Source of the DNA: Chloroflexota bacterium
GTDB lineage: Bacteria > Chloroflexota > Anaerolineae > Aggregatilineales > J027
Direction: 5' to 3'
Assembly (NCBI GenBank): GCA_016234595.1
Contig: JACRBG010000049.1
Span: forward strand, 1 to 64,000
DNA: 64,000 nucleotides
Both the position numbers and the translations under genes were made by a program. Each line of letters opens with the position of its first letter. Within the stretch, counting starts at the first letter, position 1. Shown in pieces: positions 61,447-64,000 of the stretch. The notes below the pieces were generated by a model. That model saw only the letters and a program-made list of their open reading frames with translations, was not told where the DNA came from and ran no database searches.

Positions 61447-62196
61447 TTAGGCGTTCACAAGAGCCGCAATAATAATGGCAATAATAATAGCCCAGCGGAG
61501 GACATCTAACGCAATGACTCCCCCCGCAAAGGTGGCGCTTTGTGGCTCAAGATAGGCGCTGCCAACAAAAATTTCTTCGCCAATCAAAGGTGCTTCAGAT
61601 TGGGCATATGCAATGGCCTGCCCCTCAAGGCTGGTGCTCGCCGCAATAAAGCCTTGGCGATTACGAACACTGGATTCGCCAATAAAAGCCAGCTCAGGGC
61701 CAAATTCACCGACCATAATATGGCTTGATGTATCCATGTTCTTGGCTCGGATGGCTGCACCTGCACCAAAAGCAACCGAATTGTGTCCTTGGGGGAACCA
61801 TGAAACCACCCGACTGCGATAGGCCGTCAGGTTTTCACGCGCCATATAGGCCTTACGCAAAATATCGTTTGTCATCGCCATCGTCACTGGATCAGTCAGC
61901 GTGACCAAGGGGCTTCGATTCAGAAATGACTGGCGTTCGGTCAATGCATAAATAATGCTGGTCGCGGCAATCGCGGTTAATGTACTGGTTTGGCCGACGG
62001 CGGCTGAACCGGGCGACAAATGGACGCGGCGATCACTTTCGATAGATTCGTCTACTGCACGCGGCATAGCATCATAGCCGGGGATGTGGCGTAGCGTGGG
62101 TAATTTGCGGCGGCGGCTCGAAATCGTCCCGCCCAAAACGGTCATCACAAATGCGAGGGTAATGATGAGCCAGAAATAGGTATTTTCATTTGCCAT
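61447..62196 (-). CDS. Membrane protein resembling DUF6754 proteins
   Basis: A 249-residue protein with an N-terminal membrane helix (FWLIITLAFVMTVLGGTI) and a C-terminal one (VLRWAIIIAIIIAALV). In between is a conserved-looking alpha/beta region: LPTLRHIPGYDAMPRAVDESIES, LSPGSAAVGQTSTLTAIAATSIIYALTERQ, GHNSVAFGAGAA, ELAFIGESSVRN and EEIFVGSAYL. I associate this pattern with DUF6754 proteins of Chloroflexota, from memory and without a database check. The function is unknown. It overlaps the preceding small gene by 11 bases. Confidence 0.72.
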   Translation of the reverse strand: MANENTYFWLIITLAFVMTVLGGTISSRRRKLPTLRHIPGYDAMPRAVDESIESDRRVHLSPGSAAVGQTSTLTAIAATSIIYALTERQSFLNRSPLVTLTDPVTMAMTNDILRKAYMARENLTAYRSRVVSWFPQGHNSVAFGAGAAIRAKNMDTSSHIMVGEFGPELAFIGESSVRNRQGFIAASTSLEGQAIAYAQSEAPLIGEEIFVGSAYLEPQSATFAGGVIALDVLRWAIIIAIIIAALVNA

Positions 62197-62488
62197 CGGA
62201 ATCTTCTGCTCTCATAGTCAACGCATCACCGGGAATTAGTTGTTCGCGCAGCCATGCCAGTCCCCCCGGTGTTTCGAGTAATCTGGCCCAACGACCAATC
62301 GCTTCACGCGGCGCTACCAAACTAAGCGCGGGTTGTGCCACATACAGCAATTGCGCCCCAATCGGTGCAAGGGGTTCACTTGCTTCTAGTAAAGCATCCG
62401 CCAAACCTTCGAGGCCATGTTTATGCAACCATGCCTGCCAACGGGTAGCGTTTTGGGCAAACTCAGAATCAAGTGTTTGGTCGTTCAT
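62186..62488 (-). CDS. Small helical protein heading the operon
   Basis: A 100-residue soluble protein (ATRWQAWLHKHGLEGLADALLEASEPLAPIGAQLLYVAQPAL) that is mostly helical and has no known motif. ATG 62488 is preferred over the in-frame start at 62548, because the upstream extension is hydrophobic and unlike the rest. It overlaps the DUF6754-like gene by 11 bases, so it is the first gene of the operon that runs to 52037. The gap 62489-62710 contains A+T-rich sequence and TTGACA at 62602, without a matching -10. Confidence 0.6.
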   Translation of the reverse strand: MNDQTLDSEFAQNATRWQAWLHKHGLEGLADALLEASEPLAPIGAQLLYVAQPALSLVAPREAIGRWARLLETPGGLAWLREQLIPGDALTMRAEDSDGK

Positions 62489-62710
62489 GGTGGTCAGTAT
62501 AGCATAGCTTTTCCAACACAGAAAATTTGTAAAGCCGCCTTCACCCAAAACCTGCCAGACTCTTACCAGATACCGACTTTAGCCCAATTTCGCACAATTT
62601 GTTGACACTCCTATAGTAATATGCCGCTGAATTTTTGAAAAATACGTGTATTATATAGGAACAAGGTACTATTATCGGGTACCTGCCATTATCGCTTTAC
62701 CCAAAAAATC

Positions 62711-63085
62711 ATGGCTACACTCAAACACTATGCCGTTTCCAGTATGAGTGCGGTGATTGTCATTGATGGCAAGTTGGATGTACAAGGTTGTCGCATCATT
62801 GAGCCAACGTTATGGGGGATTATCCAAGAGTATCCGGGCCTAAACATCGTTGTAGATATGGCAGAAGTTGATTTTGTATCGAGTTATGCCATTGGATGTT
62901 TAGTGGAGGCATGTGGAACGGTGACAGGTCAGGGCGGTCAAATGTCGCTGGCAAAACCCCAACCACAAGTCTATGAGGCGCTCTATCTCAATGGCGCGGA
63001 TTTGGTTATCCCCATCTATGAGTCATGGCAATCCGCTCTTGCCAACAGTCAAAATCGCCGCAATTCGCCCAATGCTTGGGCCTAA
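62711..63085 (+). CDS. STAS-domain anti-sigma-factor antagonist
   Basis: A 124-residue STAS-fold protein of the SpoIIAA/RsbV type: MSAVIVIDGKLDVQGCRIIEP at the start, a conserved strand NIVVDMAEVDFVSSYAIGCLVEAC with the DFVSS motif holding the phosphorylatable serine, and a C-terminal helix. Such proteins bind an anti-sigma kinase when unphosphorylated. No partner kinase of the RsbW type is adjacent. It has its own terminator. Confidence 0.83.
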   Translation: MATLKHYAVSSMSAVIVIDGKLDVQGCRIIEPTLWGIIQEYPGLNIVVDMAEVDFVSSYAIGCLVEACGTVTGQGGQMSLAKPQPQVYEALYLNGADLVIPIYESWQSALANSQNRRNSPNAWA

Positions 63086-63087
63086 AT

Positions 63088-63135
63088 AAACAGGGTGGTC
63101 TCGTAAAAATCATGAGCCACCCTGTTTGTTTTTAT
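63088..63135. terminator. Bidirectional terminator after the STAS gene
   Basis: AAACAGGGTGG at 63088-63098 pairs perfectly with CCACCCTGTTT at 63117-63127, followed by GTTTTT on the plus strand and TATTTA on the minus strand. It serves the STAS gene and the convergent acyltransferase gene. Confidence 0.85.
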
Positions 63136-64000
63136 GATTTTTCGAGGTCTACCATCCACTCCACTGGCTTAAATTTGATAGCGACATCTGCTTTAATGGC
63201 TTGTTCGATGAGGGGCAAAAATTCCTCAAGATCACGCCGAATAATCGCGGCTTTTTCATCCCCCAGCCGATATTCGAGATAACCCTTAAATATAGTATTA
63301 AAAGCTTCTTGAAGGGCCAACACCCCAACCTGAAATTCGCGCGCGGGCGTAAATTGGCCTTTGCGCTGCACAAAGGGGCGCAGCGGCAACTTGGCATTTC
63401 GGTGAAGGGGATAGAACAAATTCGGTTTGCAGGTGAGTTCGGTCAAACCAGACAAGGACGGAACATTTTCCGGTTTAAAGGTATCTGGCATAAATTCCAG
63501 TTCGGCACGATAGCGTTTGCGTGGCACATCATCATAGAGTTTTTGATCTTCGGGTGGCAGTTTAGCATAAACCCGATCCATCAAATCTTCACTGGCTTGT
63601 TGCAGTTCTTGTTGGCGGGTTTTACGATTGCCACTGGTTTGAATGGGCGGAATCGGCTCACCAAAATGAATCGTGATGCGTGGGCGCCGCAGTCGCAGGA
63701 TGTTATCCCATGCCCAATAGGTTCCACCTAATGACATCGGCACAATGGTCGCGCCCGTCACCATCGAAAGATAGGCCGCACCAGATTTGACATCATGGAT
63801 GCCTTTTTCCCATGTGCCGCCTTCGGGGAACAACCCTAACATGCCACCGTTTTTTAGCACATCTTCCATCTGCTTGAGGCTATGACGATCTACCGAGCCA
63901 CGATCGGTCAAAATCAGGCCCAAGTTTTCCACCACCACATTGGCCGGCCACAACAATTTGAAATCACCGGGGCCAACAAATTGGGCTTCTTTGGGCAGAT
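63132..64000 (-). CDS. 1-acyl-glycerol-3-phosphate acyltransferase (PlsC type), 5' end missing
   Basis: The frame is open to the window edge, so the start and motif I (NHxxxxD) are not visible. The 289 visible residues contain motif II-like DRGSVDRHSLKQ and motif III GLFPEGGTWEKG, followed by IVPMSLGGTYWAW, all typical of the PlsC/LPLAT family that adds the second acyl chain in phospholipid synthesis. About 170 residues after this acyltransferase core are extra (FMPDTFKPENVPSLSG and on) and helical, longer than a minimal PlsC. An apparent internal start near 63956 should not be used. Confidence 0.85.
   Translation of the reverse strand, partial: LPKEAQFVGPGDFKLLWPANVVVENLGLILTDRGSVDRHSLKQMEDVLKNGGMLGLFPEGGTWEKGIHDVKSGAAYLSMVTGATIVPMSLGGTYWAWDNILRLRRPRITIHFGEPIPPIQTSGNRKTRQQELQQASEDLMDRVYAKLPPEDQKLYDDVPRKRYRAELEFMPDTFKPENVPSLSGLTELTCKPNLFYPLHRNAKLPLRPFVQRKGQFTPAREFQVGVLALQEAFNTIFKGYLEYRLGDEKAAIIRRDLEEFLPLIEQAIKADVAIKFKPVEWMVDLEKS

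Noticed and set aside
62602-62630. TTGACA at 62602 as a promoter for the STAS gene
   Set aside because: No -10 box lies at 16-18 bases; A+T-rich alternatives nearby do not fit either.
1-64000. CRISPR array
   Set aside because: No series of identical direct repeats with regular spacers was seen and no cas gene is present.

Overview
The window looks like a chromosomal segment of a Chloroflexota bacterium, most likely Anaerolineae-like. This is inferred from gene content, not from any rRNA: paired deoxynucleoside kinases, an F420-type LLM oxidoreductase, a bifunctional phosphoglucose/phosphomannose isomerase, many secreted beta-propeller and PT-rich membrane proteins, FHA and Ser/Thr-kinase signalling, and a MutL-like ATPase operon. 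Base composition is near 50% G+C. No rRNA and no CRISPR array are visible. One tRNA gene (Leu, CAA) is present.

Layout. 1-6.5 kb: arginine biosynthesis (argG, argJ, argH) and proS, interrupted by an A+T-rich TIR-domain gene. 6.5-12.9 kb: secreted nuclease, phosphoesterase, hydrolase, LLM oxidoreductase, a SUKH-like protein and a secreted propeller. 12.9-19 kb: ABC exporter, membrane proteins, a WD40 protein and an FHA protein. 19-23.5 kb: serine synthesis (serA plus a class-V aminotransferase), PGI/PMI and a HEAT protein. 23.5-31 kb: signalling (PAS kinase, ECF sigma, GAF kinase with a divergent LuxR-type regulator) around two deoxynucleoside kinases, one fused to a MazG-like domain. 32.4-36.1 kb: NurA/HAS-barrel repair operon headed by a Fur-family regulator. 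36.3-40 kb: GH1 glycosidase, two related membrane proteins, a LAGLIDADG-type protein and tRNA-Leu. 40-44.5 kb: sigma/anti-sigma pair, Nudix, SDR, methyltransferase. 44.7-49.6 kb: FtsH, Ser/Thr kinase, metallo-beta-lactamase-fold hydrolase, HNH nuclease. 49.7-52 kb: an accessory patch with a Xis-like HTH gene behind a consensus promoter, a roughly 600-nt hairpin-rich stretch, small orphan genes, two related terminators and several palindromes.

The most interesting block is 52.0-62.5 kb, an eight-gene, tightly packed, one-direction operon closed by a strong terminator. It encodes a MutL-like ASKHA ATPase, a barrel-sandwich/KOW-like protein, a 1114-residue membrane protein whose disordered N-terminal part repeats a P-D-W-aromatic/aliphatic motif about 13 times, two polytopic membrane proteins, a membrane protein resembling DUF6754 proteins, a surface protein with a sortase-like tail, and a small soluble protein. 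No mutase or corrinoid enzyme accompanies the MutL-like protein, so the operon looks like an uncharacterised envelope-associated machine. The window ends in a STAS protein and a partial PlsC acyltransferase.
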